Assembly: GCF_024169315.1 (NCBI RefSeq)
Contig: NZ_JALJWR010000001.1
Span: forward strand, 889,501-953,500
Source of the DNA: Pseudomonas migulae
GTDB taxonomy: Bacteria; Pseudomonadota; Gammaproteobacteria; Pseudomonadales; Pseudomonadaceae
DNA: 64,000 nt
Reading direction: 5' to 3'
A program made the translations under genes and the position numbers. Shown in pieces: positions 1-8,682 of this stretch. A model generated the notes under the pieces. The model ran no database searches, had not been told where the DNA came from, and worked only from the letters and a program-made list of their open reading frames with translations. Numbering within the stretch: the stretch's first letter is position 1; each line of letters begins with the position of its first letter.

Positions 1-265
1 ACGGATCGAACGCCCACGGCCAGTGGCGTTCCCAGGCAATCCCGGTGGAGGCCGCACGAATGCCCCGCGGTCCGAAACGCGCACCGGGACGGTTGCTGGT
101 GGCGGTATCGAACGGCACGCCGCTGACGGCAACGTCGACACCGCGCAAGTCACGGCTGTAGCGACGACGCATGAAACTGGTGATGCCGGCGTAGGTACTT
201 TCAGCGGCAGTCCCGTAAAGGCTGTCGCGGGTCATGGCCTGATCGTTTTGCACGGGGACGTCCAT
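1..265 (-). CDS. Agmatinase/guanidinobutyrase-family ureohydrolase (5' part only)
   Basis: This is the N-terminal ~88 residues of a ureohydrolase of the arginase/agmatinase family; the rest lies beyond the left edge. These Mn-dependent enzymes hydrolyse agmatine, guanidinobutyrate or related guanidino compounds to an amine plus urea. The visible part contains the family N-terminal signature [19 protein letters not shown], followed by an IR and a WPW segment. The metal-binding motifs are outside the window. The ATG at 265 follows an AAGGAGAAACCG ribosome-binding site. It lies 19 bases downstream of a PotF-like binding-protein gene on the same strand, with a LysR regulator divergent beyond. That layout resembles guanidino-compound loci such as gbuA/gbuR. 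The exact substrate cannot be decided from the fragment. Confidence 0.85.
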   Translation of the reverse strand, partial: MDVPVQNDQAMTRDSLYGTAAESTYAGITSFMRRRYSRDLRGVDVAVSGVPFDTATSNRPGARFGPRGIRAASTGIAWERHWPWAFDP

Positions 266-284
266 CGGTTTCTCCTTGTTTTAG

Positions 285-1376
285 TTATTGGCGGCTACGG
301 AAAGTGGTCCACAGCCGGGTGCGCTGACGCATGTCCTTGAGGCTCATACTGCGGTCGGCGTACAGCCGTTCGCGCACCTCGGCAAGCGGGTAAATGTCCG
401 GATCGGTGCGCACCGTCTCATCCACCAGCGGTGTAGCGGCCTGGTTGGCGGTGGCAAAGAACAGCGTGTTAGTCAGCGCCGCGACAGACTCGGGACGCAG
501 CATGAACTCGATGAACGCGCGGGCCGCTTCGGGGTGCGGCGCATCCTTGGGAATCGCCAGGTTGTCCTGCCAGACCAGCGTGCCTTCCTTGGGAATCCGG
601 TACGCCACTTCGTAGGGCTTGTTGGCTTTTCGCGCCTGATCGGCCGCCATGCTGGCGTCACCGTTGTAGGTCAACGCCAGGCAAACGCTGCCATTGGCCA
701 GGTCGTTGATTTGTCGACCGCTGGCGACGTACAACACATTTGGCTGAAGCTGATGCAACAGCGCCTCGGCGGCTGACAGATCAGACTTGTCAGTGCTGTA
801 GGGATCTTTACCGAGATAGTGCAGCGCCAGGCCGATCACTTCCTGCGGCGAATCGATGATCGCCACCCCGCAATCTTTCAGCTTGCTGGCGTATTCGGGT
901 TTGAACAGCAGGTCGAGGCTGTTGAGCGGCACATCCGGCAAACGTTTTTTCACTGCCTCGACATTCATCCCGAGCCCCAAAGTCCCCCAGGTGTACGGCA
1001 CGCCGTAGCGGTTGCCGGGATCGACCGCGGCCAGTTTTTCCAGCAAGTCCGGATCGAGGTTGGCGTAGCCCTTGAGGCCTTCGTGGGGAATCGCCTTCAG
1101 CGCGCCGGCCGCCAACCCGCGCGCCAGCACGCTGGACGACGGCACCACCACGTCGTAGCCGCTGCCGCCGGTGAGCAGCTTGGTTTCCAGCACTTCCGAG
1201 GAGTCGAAGGTGTCGTAACGCACGTGAATGCCGGTTTCCTGCTCAAAGCGCTGCAAGGTGTCCGGCGCCACGTAGTCGGCCCAGCTGTAAAGGTTGACGA
1301 CGTTCTCCTCGGCCTGGGCCGACACCGCCATGGAAAGCAACAACGCGGGTAAACACAGCTTGAATGAAGGACCCAT
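285..1376 (-). CDS. PotF-like periplasmic polyamine-type substrate-binding protein
   Basis: Extracellular solute-binding protein of about 363 residues, of the PotF/PotD class that delivers putrescine or spermidine to ABC importers. A signal peptide is visible (MGPSFKLCLPALLLSM, cleavage after AQA). It is followed by the family start NLYSWADYVAPDTLQRF and the typical TYNGDASMAADQA and VWQDNLAIPKDAPHPEAA segments. I chose the ATG at 1376 because it starts directly at the signal peptide; an upstream in-frame ATG at 1427 would add 17 polar residues. It is probably co-transcribed with the ureohydrolase just downstream, so the ligand may be agmatine or another guanidino compound rather than putrescine. 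No ABC permease genes are adjacent in the window. Confidence 0.85.
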   Translation of the reverse strand: MGPSFKLCLPALLLSMAVSAQAEENVVNLYSWADYVAPDTLQRFEQETGIHVRYDTFDSSEVLETKLLTGGSGYDVVVPSSSVLARGLAAGALKAIPHEGLKGYANLDPDLLEKLAAVDPGNRYGVPYTWGTLGLGMNVEAVKKRLPDVPLNSLDLLFKPEYASKLKDCGVAIIDSPQEVIGLALHYLGKDPYSTDKSDLSAAEALLHQLQPNVLYVASGRQINDLANGSVCLALTYNGDASMAADQARKANKPYEVAYRIPKEGTLVWQDNLAIPKDAPHPEAARAFIEFMLRPESVAALTNTLFFATANQAATPLVDETVRTDPDIYPLAEVRERLYADRSMSLKDMRQRTRLWTTFRSRQ

Positions 1377-1477
1377 GACGAACACCTGACCAGAGGAAGT
1401 GGCTGCAGCATGCGTCGTCGGATACATTGGAAAAATACCAAGTCAATTATCCTGACTTTATTGCGGAGTAATGTTTG

Positions 1478-2371
1478 ATGCTCGGCCAGCTTCACGATGT
1501 GGATCTGCACTTGCTGCGCCTGTTCGTCAGCGTGGTGGAATGTGGCGGCTTCAGCGCGGCCCAGGGTGAGCTGGGCCTGAGTCAGTCGAGTATCAGCCAG
1601 CAAATGGCCAGGCTCGAAACCCGGCTCGGTTATCGGCTGTGCAGTCGCGGCAAGGGCGGATTCAGGATCACCCCCAAAGGCGAACAACTGCTGATCGCGA
1701 TACGGGGACTGTTCGAGTCCATCGAAGCGTTCCGTCATCAATCCAATGGCGTAGACGGCCGCTTGATCGGCGAGGTGCGCCTGGGGCTGTCCGAAGCCGT
1801 GGATCAATCGGTACTGCAACGGGTGGCCGACGCGATCCGCCGTTTTCGCGAACGCGATGAGTCAGTGCGCATCGAGTTGATCAGCGCGATGCCCGGCGAA
1901 ATGGAGCGCTTGCTGCTGCAACAACGGCTGGACCTGGCGATCGGATATTTCTCACAGGTGCAGAGCGCATTTGACTACCGCGAACTGTTCAGCGAAACCC
2001 AGCACTTGTATTGCGCCCCCGGCCATCCGCTGTTCACCGACGACGCGCCGGATGATCACGCGTTGCAGGCGTGCGACCGGGTGGATCACCCTTACCGATT
2101 TCTGCGCAGCGATGAGCCGTTCCAGGGCAAACAGTGCTCGGCACGTTCGGAACAGGTCGAAGGCACCCTCGCCTTCATTCTGTCCGGCAAGCACGTCGGC
2201 TATCTGCCCAGCCACTTTGCCCGCAGCTGGGAGGACAAAGGGTTGCTCAGGGCCGTGCGGCGCAACGACATGAGTTTCGACGTGGCATTTCACCTGGCTC
2301 GCCACCGTGCGCAGGTGCCAGGCGATGCGCAAAAGGCGTTTGAAGAGGATTTACTGTCGGCGTTTGCCTGA
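1478..2371 (+). CDS. LysR-family transcriptional regulator, divergent to polyamine/guanidino genes
   Basis: 297-residue LysR-type regulator. The N-terminal winged HTH (about residues 5-65) reads LLRLFVSVVECGGFSAAQGE, then LSQSSISQQMARLETRLG. A periplasmic-binding-protein-like effector domain follows. The ATG at 1478 has GGAG nine bases upstream; a TTG at 1475 is in frame but poorly placed. It is divergently oriented from the binding-protein/ureohydrolase pair across about 100 bases, the usual arrangement for a LysR activator of its neighbours. The intergenic region is AT-richer than the genes and would hold both promoters. By analogy with GbuR next to gbuA it may respond to a guanidino compound; that is inference. 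Confidence 0.85.
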   Translation: MLGQLHDVDLHLLRLFVSVVECGGFSAAQGELGLSQSSISQQMARLETRLGYRLCSRGKGGFRITPKGEQLLIAIRGLFESIEAFRHQSNGVDGRLIGEVRLGLSEAVDQSVLQRVADAIRRFRERDESVRIELISAMPGEMERLLLQQRLDLAIGYFSQVQSAFDYRELFSETQHLYCAPGHPLFTDDAPDDHALQACDRVDHPYRFLRSDEPFQGKQCSARSEQVEGTLAFILSGKHVGYLPSHFARSWEDKGLLRAVRRNDMSFDVAFHLARHRAQVPGDAQKAFEEDLLSAFA

Positions 2372-2390
2372 CTCCTGCCAGCCGCGATCC

Positions 2391-2526
2391 CTGTGGCGAG
2401 GGGATTTATCCCCGTTCGGCTGCGCAGCAGACGTAAATCCATCCAACGCGGTACATCTGACGAACCGCGTCGACAGTGTTTTGGGGCCGCTGCGCAGCCC
2501 AACGGGGGCAAGCCCCCTCACCACAG
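2391..2526. repeat. Long imperfect inverted repeat (CTGTGGCGAGGGGATTTA type), copy 1
   Basis: Intergenic element that starts CTGTGGCGAGGGGATTTATC and ends with the complementary CCCCTCACCACAG. It also has an internal inverted pair, GTTCGGCTGCGCAGC versus GCTGCGCAGCCCAACGG. A second copy lies at 4668-4815, so the pair brackets the permease and lipoprotein genes. It differs from the shorter GTGGGAGCGGGC REPINs elsewhere in the window. No gene is seen in the 255-base gap it occupies. Confidence 0.8.
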
Positions 2527-2626
2527 GTTTTGTGTAAACCCGAGTTTGTGTTTCGACAAACCAGTCTTTCTGGCATCCTGCGCCTCCATTTTCTGACCCG
2601 GCCCGCCTTTCGGCACGCAAACCACC

Positions 2627-4099
2627 ATGACCGCCTCTGAAAAAGCCACTGTTCCGCGCCACAGCGACCTGATCTACGGCCTCGACGACCGCCCGCATTT
2701 GACCGCCACCGTCTTCGCCGCCCTGCAACACGTACTCGCCAGTTTCGTCGGCATCATCACCCCGACCCTGATCATGGGCAGCGCCCTCGGCCTGCAAAGC
2801 GAAATACCCTATCTGATCAGCATGGCGCTGTTCGTCTCGGGCCTGGGCACCTTCGTCCAGGCGCGGCGGTTCGGCCCGATCGGTTCCGGTTTGCTGTGTC
2901 TGCAAGGCACCAGTTTTTCGTTCATCAGCGTGATCCTCAGCGCCGGTTTCATGGTCAAGGCTCGCGGTGGCGGCACCGATGAAATTCTGTCGACGATCTT
3001 TGGCGTGTGTTTTTTTGCCGCGTTCATTGAAGTGGCGCTGAGCCAGTTCATCGGCAAGCTGCGGATGCTGATCACGCCGGTAGTGACCGGGACGATCATC
3101 ACGCTGATGGGCCTGTCGCTGATCAAAGTCGCCATGACCGACATCGCCGGTGGCTTCGGCGCGACCGACCTTGGTGCCGCCAGTCATCTGGGGTTGGCAG
3201 CGCTGGTGCTCGGCACCATCGTGGTCTTGAACCGGGTAGACGTGCCGTTCCTGCGCCTCGGGGCGATCGTGATCGGTCTGACGTTCGGCTACGTCGTCGC
3301 CTGGCTCATGGGCCACGTGGATTTCGGCAGCATGCCCGACGTCCCACTGATGAGCGTGCCGGTGCCGTTCAAGTACGGGTTCAACTTCGACTGGGTGGCG
3401 TTCGTGCCGGTAGCGGTGATTTTCCTGGTGTCGCCCCTGGAGGCCGCCGGTGATCTGACCGCCAACTCGATGATTTCCCGGCAGCCGGTCAAAGGCCCGA
3501 TCTACATCCGCCGGATCAAGTCCGGCCTGCTCGCCGACGGTCTCAACTCGGCCATGGCGGCGGTGTTCAACAGCATGCCGATGGTGACCTTCGCGCAGAA
3601 CAACGGCGTGATTCAACTGACCGGCGTGGCCAGCCGTTACGTGGCGTTTTTCATTGCCGGTCTGCTGGTGGTGCTGGGGTTGTTTCCAATGATCGGCGCG
3701 GTGCTGCAACTGATGCCCAAACCGGTGCTCGGTGGCGCTGAACTGGTGATGTTCGGCACCGTTGCGGTGGCCGGCATCAAGATCCTCGCCGAAGCCGGCC
3801 TGCATCGGCGCAACATGCTGATCGTGGCGATTTCCCTCGGCATGGGTCTGGGTGTGGCGGCCGTGCCGGAGGTGCTGCGCGAATTGCCGAAAGCGCTGCA
3901 CAACATCTTCGAATCGCCGATCACCGTCGGCGCGTTGTGCGCTATCGTGCTGAATATCTTCCTTCCCGAAGAATTCCTCGAACTGGAAGAAGACGATTTC
4001 GATCCGGAAGCCTCGATCCTCCAGGTCATGGAAAACCCGGATGTCCCGGCCAAAGGTGAACCCGCCACGCCTGCGGTTGTCGCACAGTTGAACCGCTAG
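2627..4099 (+). CDS. NCS2-family xanthine/uracil permease
   Basis: 490-residue inner-membrane nucleobase:cation symporter with about 12-14 hydrophobic segments. Family hallmarks are the TM1 LQHVLASFVGI motif (His35) and QNNGVIQLTGVASRYV from Gln324. The second is nearly the XanQ/UacT signature and points to xanthine or uric acid rather than uracil. The acidic C-terminal tail (LELEEDDFDPEAS) is cytoplasmic. No strong Shine-Dalgarno precedes the ATG at 2627, but the family N-terminus (DLIYGLDDRP) starts shortly after it. It stands alone, followed by a strong hairpin terminator. Substrate is assigned at family level only. Confidence 0.9.
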   Translation: MTASEKATVPRHSDLIYGLDDRPHLTATVFAALQHVLASFVGIITPTLIMGSALGLQSEIPYLISMALFVSGLGTFVQARRFGPIGSGLLCLQGTSFSFISVILSAGFMVKARGGGTDEILSTIFGVCFFAAFIEVALSQFIGKLRMLITPVVTGTIITLMGLSLIKVAMTDIAGGFGATDLGAASHLGLAALVLGTIVVLNRVDVPFLRLGAIVIGLTFGYVVAWLMGHVDFGSMPDVPLMSVPVPFKYGFNFDWVAFVPVAVIFLVSPLEAAGDLTANSMISRQPVKGPIYIRRIKSGLLADGLNSAMAAVFNSMPMVTFAQNNGVIQLTGVASRYVAFFIAGLLVVLGLFPMIGAVLQLMPKPVLGGAELVMFGTVAVAGIKILAEAGLHRRNMLIVAISLGMGLGVAAVPEVLRELPKALHNIFESPITVGALCAIVLNIFLPEEFLELEEDDFDPEASILQVMENPDVPAKGEPATPAVVAQLNR

Positions 4100-4107
4100 A
4101 CAGGCTC

Positions 4108-4143
4108 AAGGCCGAGCCACAGCGGTGGTTCGGCCTTTTCTTC
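4108..4143 (+). terminator. Rho-independent terminator after the NCS2 permease
   Basis: A 13-base stem, AAGGCCGAGCCAC paired with GTGGTTCGGCCTT across an AGCG loop and followed by TTCTT. It begins just after the permease stop codon and ends just before the lipoprotein start, so the two genes are probably separate transcripts. Confidence 0.85.
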
Positions 4144-4157
4144 AAGAGAGCATGTCC

Positions 4158-4631
4158 ATGCGCAGTGTCCACGCCGTTGTCCTTTCCCTTCTGTTGCTGT
4201 CCCTGAGCGCCTGCGCCCTGTTGCCCGATCGTGATCCGCTGAACATCAACGTGGTCGGTTTCGAACCGCTGCAGAGTCAGGACATGGAAGTGCGATTCGC
4301 GGTAAAAATCCGCGTGCAGAATCCCAATGAATCCGCGATCAACTACAACGGCGTGGCGCTGGACCTGTCCGTTAACGGCCAGCCCCTCGCCTCCGGCGTC
4401 AGTGATCAATCGGGCTCGATTGCGCGTTTTTCCGAGACAGTGCTGACCGTGCCGGTGAGTGTTTCGGCGTTCTCGGTGCTGCGCCAGACCTTGGGCCTGA
4501 GCCAGACCCAGACGCTGAACAACCTGCCTTATGTCTTGCGCGGCAAACTGGCGGGCGGATTGTTTGGGACGATGCGATTTACGGACAGTGGCAAGCTCAG
4601 TTTGCCGGGGTCGACAGTCGGTACCTGGTGA
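4158..4631 (+). CDS. LEA14-like (WHy domain) outer/inner-membrane lipoprotein
   Basis: 157-residue predicted lipoprotein. The signal peptide MRSVHAVVLSLLLLSLSAC ends in an LSAC lipobox whose Cys would be lipidated. The remainder resembles LEA type-2/WHy domains: NVVGFEPLQSQDMEVRFAVKIRVQNPNE, then NGVALDLSVNGQPLASGVS, a beta-sandwich pattern found in desiccation and stress proteins. I chose the ATG at 4158 because AAGAGAG lies seven bases upstream; an ATG at 4152 sits too close to it. Function in Pseudomonas is unknown. It is monocistronic between two terminator-like hairpins. Confidence 0.75.
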   Translation: MRSVHAVVLSLLLLSLSACALLPDRDPLNINVVGFEPLQSQDMEVRFAVKIRVQNPNESAINYNGVALDLSVNGQPLASGVSDQSGSIARFSETVLTVPVSVSAFSVLRQTLGLSQTQTLNNLPYVLRGKLAGGLFGTMRFTDSGKLSLPGSTVGTW

Positions 4632-4639
4632 ATACCAAC

Positions 4640-4661
4640 GCTGACACTCTAAAGTGTCAGC
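4640..4661 (+). terminator. Hairpin after the LEA14-like gene (terminator-like)
   Basis: Perfect nine-base stem GCTGACACT / AGTGTCAGC with a CTAA loop, starting nine bases after the stop codon. It lacks a strong T-tract, so it may be a weak terminator or an mRNA-stabilising hairpin. Confidence 0.5.
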
Positions 4662-4667
4662 GGGCCT

Positions 4668-4815
4668 CTGTGGCGAGGGGATTTATCTCCGTTCGGCTGC
4701 GAAGCAGTCGTAAAACCATTGAATGCGGCGTGTCAGACATAATGGGATTGCAAGCTTGGGCCCGCTTCGCAGCCCAACGGGGCGGTGCGACGTTTCGCTA
4801 AATCCCCTCACCACA
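4668..4815. repeat. Long imperfect inverted repeat (CTGTGGCGAGGGGATTTA type), copy 2
   Basis: Same family as the element at 2391-2526. It opens CTGTGGCGAGGGGATTTATC and closes AAATCCCCTCACCACA, with internal GTTCGGCTGCGAAGC opposed to GCTTCGCAGCCCAACGG. The centre differs from copy 1, so the conserved parts are the pairing arms. It fills the gap between the lipoprotein and nitrilase genes. Confidence 0.8.
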
Positions 4816-4836
4816 AAAGCTCACACTCAGTTTTGG

Positions 4837-5760
4837 TTATGTGTTGAACCGCACGCCGGGTTTGGCACGCTCATCTACCGTCAACTCGAACACATCCGGG
4901 CGCGCATAGTGGCCGACGACGTCGTAGTCGTAACGCGCGCGGATCAGGTCGTCAGTGTCGATTTCAGCGGAGAGTAATCCGCGCCCTCCCCGCAGCGGCC
5001 CGGCCAGAATATCGCCCATCGGCCCGACGATAACGCTGCCCCCCGCAATCAACGGCCGGTCCGCCGGCCAGTTGGCGATGTCCACGCCCAACGCTTGCGG
5101 CGAGTCCTGAACCTGACAGGCGCTGACCACGAAGCAACGGCCTTCATGAGCGATGTGGCGCATGCTGACCTGCCACATCTCCCGCTCGTCCACCGTGGGC
5201 GCGCACCACACTTCCACGCCTTTGGCGTACATCGCGGTGCGCAGCAGCGGCATCATATTTTCCCAACACACCACCGCGCCGATCCGCCCGACCTGACTGT
5301 CGATCACCGGCAACGTCGAGCCATCGCCCTTGCCCCAGATCAGCCGCTCAGTACCGGTCGGCATCAGCTTGCGGTGCTTCGCCACCAGCCCGGCCTGCGG
5401 ATCGAAATACAGCGCAGTGCAATACAACGTGCTGCCAGCGCGCTCGATCACGCCGATCACCAGGTTCGCGCCTGTACGCGCCGACAACCCGGCCAGCGCT
5501 TCGGTTTCCGCCCCAGGCACATCAATGGCGTTGGAAAAATAACGGGCAAAGGCTTCACGACCTTCCGGCAAGCGATAACCCAGTTGGGTGCCAAAACCTT
5601 CACCTTTCGGGTATCCGCCCAGCAACGCTTCAGGCATGACCACCAGCGCCGCGCCTGACTCAATAATGGCATTTTCGTACGAGAGGATCTGGTCCAGCGT
5701 CTCGGCCTTGCCGCCGGGCAAGGCGCCGATTTGCAGTGCAGCAACAATTGACTTGGGCAT
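4837..5760 (-). CDS. Nitrilase (carbon-nitrogen hydrolase family)
   Basis: 307-residue cytoplasmic nitrilase that should convert an organic nitrile to a carboxylate and ammonia. The Glu-Lys-Cys catalytic triad is visible: Glu44 in [10 protein letters not shown], Lys131 in [11 protein letters not shown], and Cys165 in [11 protein letters not shown]. The CWEN context is typical of true nitrilases rather than amidases. I chose the ATG at 5760 because GGAG lies eight bases upstream; the ATG at 5778 has none. A LysR gene is divergent 84 bases away and probably controls it. The natural substrate, possibly an aliphatic or arylaceto-nitrile of plant origin, cannot be read from sequence. Confidence 0.9.
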   Translation of the reverse strand: MPKSIVAALQIGALPGGKAETLDQILSYENAIIESGAALVVMPEALLGGYPKGEGFGTQLGYRLPEGREAFARYFSNAIDVPGAETEALAGLSARTGANLVIGVIERAGSTLYCTALYFDPQAGLVAKHRKLMPTGTERLIWGKGDGSTLPVIDSQVGRIGAVVCWENMMPLLRTAMYAKGVEVWCAPTVDEREMWQVSMRHIAHEGRCFVVSACQVQDSPQALGVDIANWPADRPLIAGGSVIVGPMGDILAGPLRGGRGLLSAEIDTDDLIRARYDYDVVGHYARPDVFELTVDERAKPGVRFNT

Positions 5761-5844
5761 GGCGGTCACTCCGTTCACATCAGGTGTTGCTCATTCTCAG
5801 GCGTCACGGGATCATCAATAAGGCCCCTAACGCTGCTGAATGAT

Positions 5845-6753
5845 ATGAACCAAATGAATATCGCCTCCGTCGATCTCAACCTGCTCAAAGTCTTCGAAGC
5901 CTTGCACGAAGAGTCCAGCGCCAGCCGTGCGGCGCTGCGTCTGGGTGTGACGCAATCGGCGGTCAGCGCGGCGTTGCGCCGACTGCGCGAGGTGTACGGC
6001 GATCAATTGTTCGTCCGCACGGGACGAGGCCTTGCGCCGACGCTCAAGGCCAATCAGTTGAAACCGGTGGTCAGCGACGCACTGAACAAATGCCGACAGA
6101 GCCTGGCGATGGTCGATCCGGCCGCCAATCACTACGACGGCCGCTCGGTCTCGGTCGGTTTGTCGGATGATTTCGAGATCGCCTACGGGCGTCGCTTGAT
6201 CGAGGAAATCGCGCGGTGCGCACCCAGGCTGCGGCTGATCTTTCGCCAGACTCACAGTCAGATCGTCGCGCAGGCGTTGATGGAGCGCAGCATCGATCTG
6301 GCGATCACGGCCGGTGGGTTTGCCGAGCGATTGCTGAGTCGTCAGGTGCTGGGTGAAGGCGATTATTTGTGTCTGGTTGACCCGATCAGTCGGGTCACGG
6401 GACAGCAAGCCATCGACCTCGAGGAATTCGTCACCCGTGAACATATTCTGGTGTCGTCGGGTGGCTTTATCGGGATCACCGACGAAGGGTTGGCCGCGCT
6501 GGGCCTGAGCCGGCGGGTCTGCGCTTCGACCACGCATTTTGCGGCGTTGCCGCATTTGCTCAAGGGCAGTCAGGCCGTGGCGACCATTCCGGCGCATGCC
6601 GCCCGAAGCATTGCAGCGCTCAGCGGTCTGGCGCTGTTGCCCTGCCCTGTGGCGTTGCCGCGTTACCCGATCGAACTGGGCTGGCGTACCAGCACTCAGC
6701 TCGATCCGGTGGTGTTGAAAGTGCGTGAGGCGATTGTCGCGATTTTTGCCTGA
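5845..6753 (+). CDS. LysR-family regulator divergent to the nitrilase gene
   Basis: 302-residue LysR-type regulator. The HTH is at about residues 10-70 (VDLNLLKVFEALHEESSASRAALRLGVTQ; the recognition helix region contains SAVSAALRRLR). The NodD/LeuO-like sublineage is suggested by DLNLLKVF at the start. The effector domain begins around SVSVGLSDDFEIAYG. It faces away from the nitrilase gene over 84 bases and probably activates it in response to a nitrile or its acid. An alternative ATG three codons later (5854) cannot be excluded. Confidence 0.85.
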   Translation: MNQMNIASVDLNLLKVFEALHEESSASRAALRLGVTQSAVSAALRRLREVYGDQLFVRTGRGLAPTLKANQLKPVVSDALNKCRQSLAMVDPAANHYDGRSVSVGLSDDFEIAYGRRLIEEIARCAPRLRLIFRQTHSQIVAQALMERSIDLAITAGGFAERLLSRQVLGEGDYLCLVDPISRVTGQQAIDLEEFVTREHILVSSGGFIGITDEGLAALGLSRRVCASTTHFAALPHLLKGSQAVATIPAHAARSIAALSGLALLPCPVALPRYPIELGWRTSTQLDPVVLKVREAIVAIFA

Positions 6754-6762
6754 GGTCCAGCC

Positions 6763-7014
6763 TTACTTGGCCGCCATCAACCGATTGACTTCACTGCGTA
6801 CCATGTTCGCGAACTCCGGGGGCGACATGCCGTCGAGTTCGGAACGGACCCATTCGGCCCATTTGCCTTTGCGCTTGGCGCGCTCGCCGAACAACCGTGC
6901 GGCTTCGCCCTTGGCTTTGCCCAGGTTGTTTTGCCAGAGTTCGAACAGACGGGATTTCTCGTCTTCAAGCGCTGCGCGCTCGGCAAGGGGTTTGTCGGCC
7001 AGATTGAAGCTCAT
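6763..7014 (-). CDS. Small charged conserved-type hypothetical protein
   Basis: 83 residues, not recognised. The protein is soluble, highly charged and predicted mostly helical (LAERAALEDEKSRLFELW, then KAKGEAARLFGERAKRK and SPPEFANMVRSEVNRLMAAK). It has no signal peptide, membrane segment or cysteine. The codon pattern matches its neighbours and the start has an AGG about ten bases upstream. It is convergent with the LysR gene and divergent from the DUF883 gene. I judge it a real gene because its reading frame is compact and protein-like, but no function can be given. Confidence 0.65.
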   Translation of the reverse strand: MSFNLADKPLAERAALEDEKSRLFELWQNNLGKAKGEAARLFGERAKRKGKWAEWVRSELDGMSPPEFANMVRSEVNRLMAAK

Positions 7015-7179
7015 GGGGAATTACCTGCTGCGTAAATTGGCGACATCTTACACTGTAGGAAGAAATGTCCTGCGCTGGATTTTGCTACAGGATGACCGAC
7101 CCGCGCAAAATCACTGCAACTTTTTCCGTCGCAGCGGACTCCATTGTTCACTGCCTATTCACTTGCAAGGAGTACCTCA

Positions 7180-7497
7180 ATGGCCCGGAAAACCGCCGCA
7201 CAAGTCGCCGAAGACCAAATCAAGGATCAGGCTTTCAGCGAACTTCAGGCGCTGATCGAAGAGTCGGAAAAACTGCTCAAGAGCAGTGCGTCACTGGTCG
7301 GTGAAGAAGCCGACACGCTTCGCGGACAAATCGCCCAGAAACTCCAGCAGGCACGGGACTCGGTCACCAGCGTTCGAGACCGGACCCTGCCGGCGGTCGA
7401 AGCCACTGAAACCTACATTGGCGGGCATCCATGGCAAACCGTGGCGATTTCCGCCGGGTTTGGTTTGGTTGTCGGGTTGTTGCTGGGTCGCCGGTAA
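7180..7497 (+). CDS. DUF883 / ElaB-YqjD-like tail-anchored protein
   Basis: 105 residues. A long amphipathic helical region (AEDQIKDQAFSELQALIEES, then LLKSSASLVGEEADTLRGQI) leads to GGHPWQTVAISAGFGLVVG, a C-terminal membrane anchor followed by RR. This is the layout of ElaB/YqjD proteins, which tether ribosomes or stabilise the inner membrane in stationary phase. I chose the ATG at 7180 because CAAGGAG precedes it by about eight bases; the upstream in-frame start lacks this. It stands alone, with a REPIN downstream. Confidence 0.85.
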   Translation: MARKTAAQVAEDQIKDQAFSELQALIEESEKLLKSSASLVGEEADTLRGQIAQKLQQARDSVTSVRDRTLPAVEATETYIGGHPWQTVAISAGFGLVVGLLLGRR

Positions 7498-7534
7498 GCC
7501 CGCCAACCAATAATTCAATAGCGAAATGCAATCC

Positions 7535-7625
7535 CTGTGGGAGCGGGCTTGCTCGCGAAAGCGCTGTGTCAGCAACGGTAATGTCGACTGACACACCCTC
7601 TTCGCGAGCAAGCCCGCTCCCACAG
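7535..7625. repeat. REPIN (paired inverted REP sequences)
   Basis: CTGTGGGAGCGGGCTTGCTC at the left pairs with GAGCAAGCCCGCTCCCACAG at the right, flanking a variable centre. It lies between the DUF883 gene and dpkA, whose coding ends are convergent here. Confidence 0.95.
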
Positions 7626-7641
7626 ATCCGCATTTCAATTC

Positions 7642-8682
7642 CTAGGCGCCGGCCAATTCCCGCAAGTTCGCCACTGTATCCGCATCTAGCTGAATGCCAT
7701 TCGCGCTGGATTTCGCCCGCTGATGGTGACGTCGATCACCCGGCAACCGCTTGAGCCCCACACCGTGCATCTGCCGCACCAGCTCCTGGCTGCGCTCGGC
7801 AAAGCTCTGCCCGGCCGCCTTGCTCGGATCGATCACGATCAACAACTGGCCGGTCCATGGGGTTTTGGCGCCAGGATGGTTCTTCCAGTCGAACTCGAAG
7901 GAAAAATTGCCCCCGGTCAGCGCCGCCGCCAACAGCTCCACCATCATCGACAACGCCGAGCCTTTATGCCCGCCGAACGGCAGCAACGCGCCCCCTTCCA
8001 GAATCGCTTTCGGGTCCTGGGTCGGCTGACCCAGGCCGTCGACCCCCATGCCCGCCGGCAAGCGTTCGCCCTTGCGCGCGGCAATCTGCACATCGCCGTG
8101 GGCAATGGCGCTGGTGGCCAGGTCGAAGACAATCGGCTCACCGTCGGCCCGTGGGGCGGCGAAAGCAATCGGGTTGGTGCCGAACAGCGGGCGATCGGCG
8201 CCATGCGGCACCACGCAGGTCATGCTGTTGACCACGCTCAATGCCACCAGCCCTTCATAGGCGAACGGTTCGACGTCCGGCCACAACGCCGCAAAATGGT
8301 GGGAGTTACGAATCGCCAACACCGCAATCCCGGCACTGCGAGCCTTTTCCACCAGCAAGGCGCGGGCAGCGGCGAGCGCCGGTTGGGCGAAACCGTTGCC
8401 GGCGTCGACCCGGACAAACCCCGACGCCACGTCCTCGACCACCGGCACGGCCTGACCATTGACCCAGCCGCTCTTCAGCGTCGACACGTAACCGGGAATG
8501 CGAAACACACCATGACTGTGGGCACCATCGCGTTCGGCGCCGGCGCAGTTTTCGGCCAGTACCCGAGCGACATCGGACGAGGTGCCGTGACGCAGGAAAA
8601 TCTTCTCAAGCAAGGCCGTCAACTCATCGAGGGACAGGTTTTGCGAGACAGCAGTAGACACATGATCGTGTGGCGCAGACAT
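7642..8682 (-). CDS. dpkA: Delta1-piperideine-2-carboxylate / Delta1-pyrroline-2-carboxylate reductase
   Basis: 346-residue member of the malate/L-lactate dehydrogenase (LDH2/MDH2) family. The sequence closely follows Pseudomonas DpkA, which reduces the cyclic imines P2C and Pyr2C with NADPH to L-pipecolate and L-proline in D-lysine and D-proline catabolism. Family motifs include GAHSHGVFRIPGYVSTL, IAVLAIRNSHHFAALWPDVE, PHGADRPLFGTNPIAFAAPR and GALLPFGGHKGSALSMMVE. I chose the ATG at 8682 because GGAGCTTCAG precedes it. The gene is transcribed away from the large toxin-like gene. No D-lysine pathway partners are adjacent. Confidence 0.9.
   Translation of the reverse strand: MSAPHDHVSTAVSQNLSLDELTALLEKIFLRHGTSSDVARVLAENCAGAERDGAHSHGVFRIPGYVSTLKSGWVNGQAVPVVEDVASGFVRVDAGNGFAQPALAAARALLVEKARSAGIAVLAIRNSHHFAALWPDVEPFAYEGLVALSVVNSMTCVVPHGADRPLFGTNPIAFAAPRADGEPIVFDLATSAIAHGDVQIAARKGERLPAGMGVDGLGQPTQDPKAILEGGALLPFGGHKGSALSMMVELLAAALTGGNFSFEFDWKNHPGAKTPWTGQLLIVIDPSKAAGQSFAERSQELVRQMHGVGLKRLPGDRRHHQRAKSSANGIQLDADTVANLRELAGA

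Noticed and set aside
2351..3901. 516-codon open frame antisense to the NCS2 permease
   Set aside because: The composition is dominated by His, Gln, Arg and Asp, as expected from the complement of a GC-rich gene. The plus-strand frame is a clear permease.
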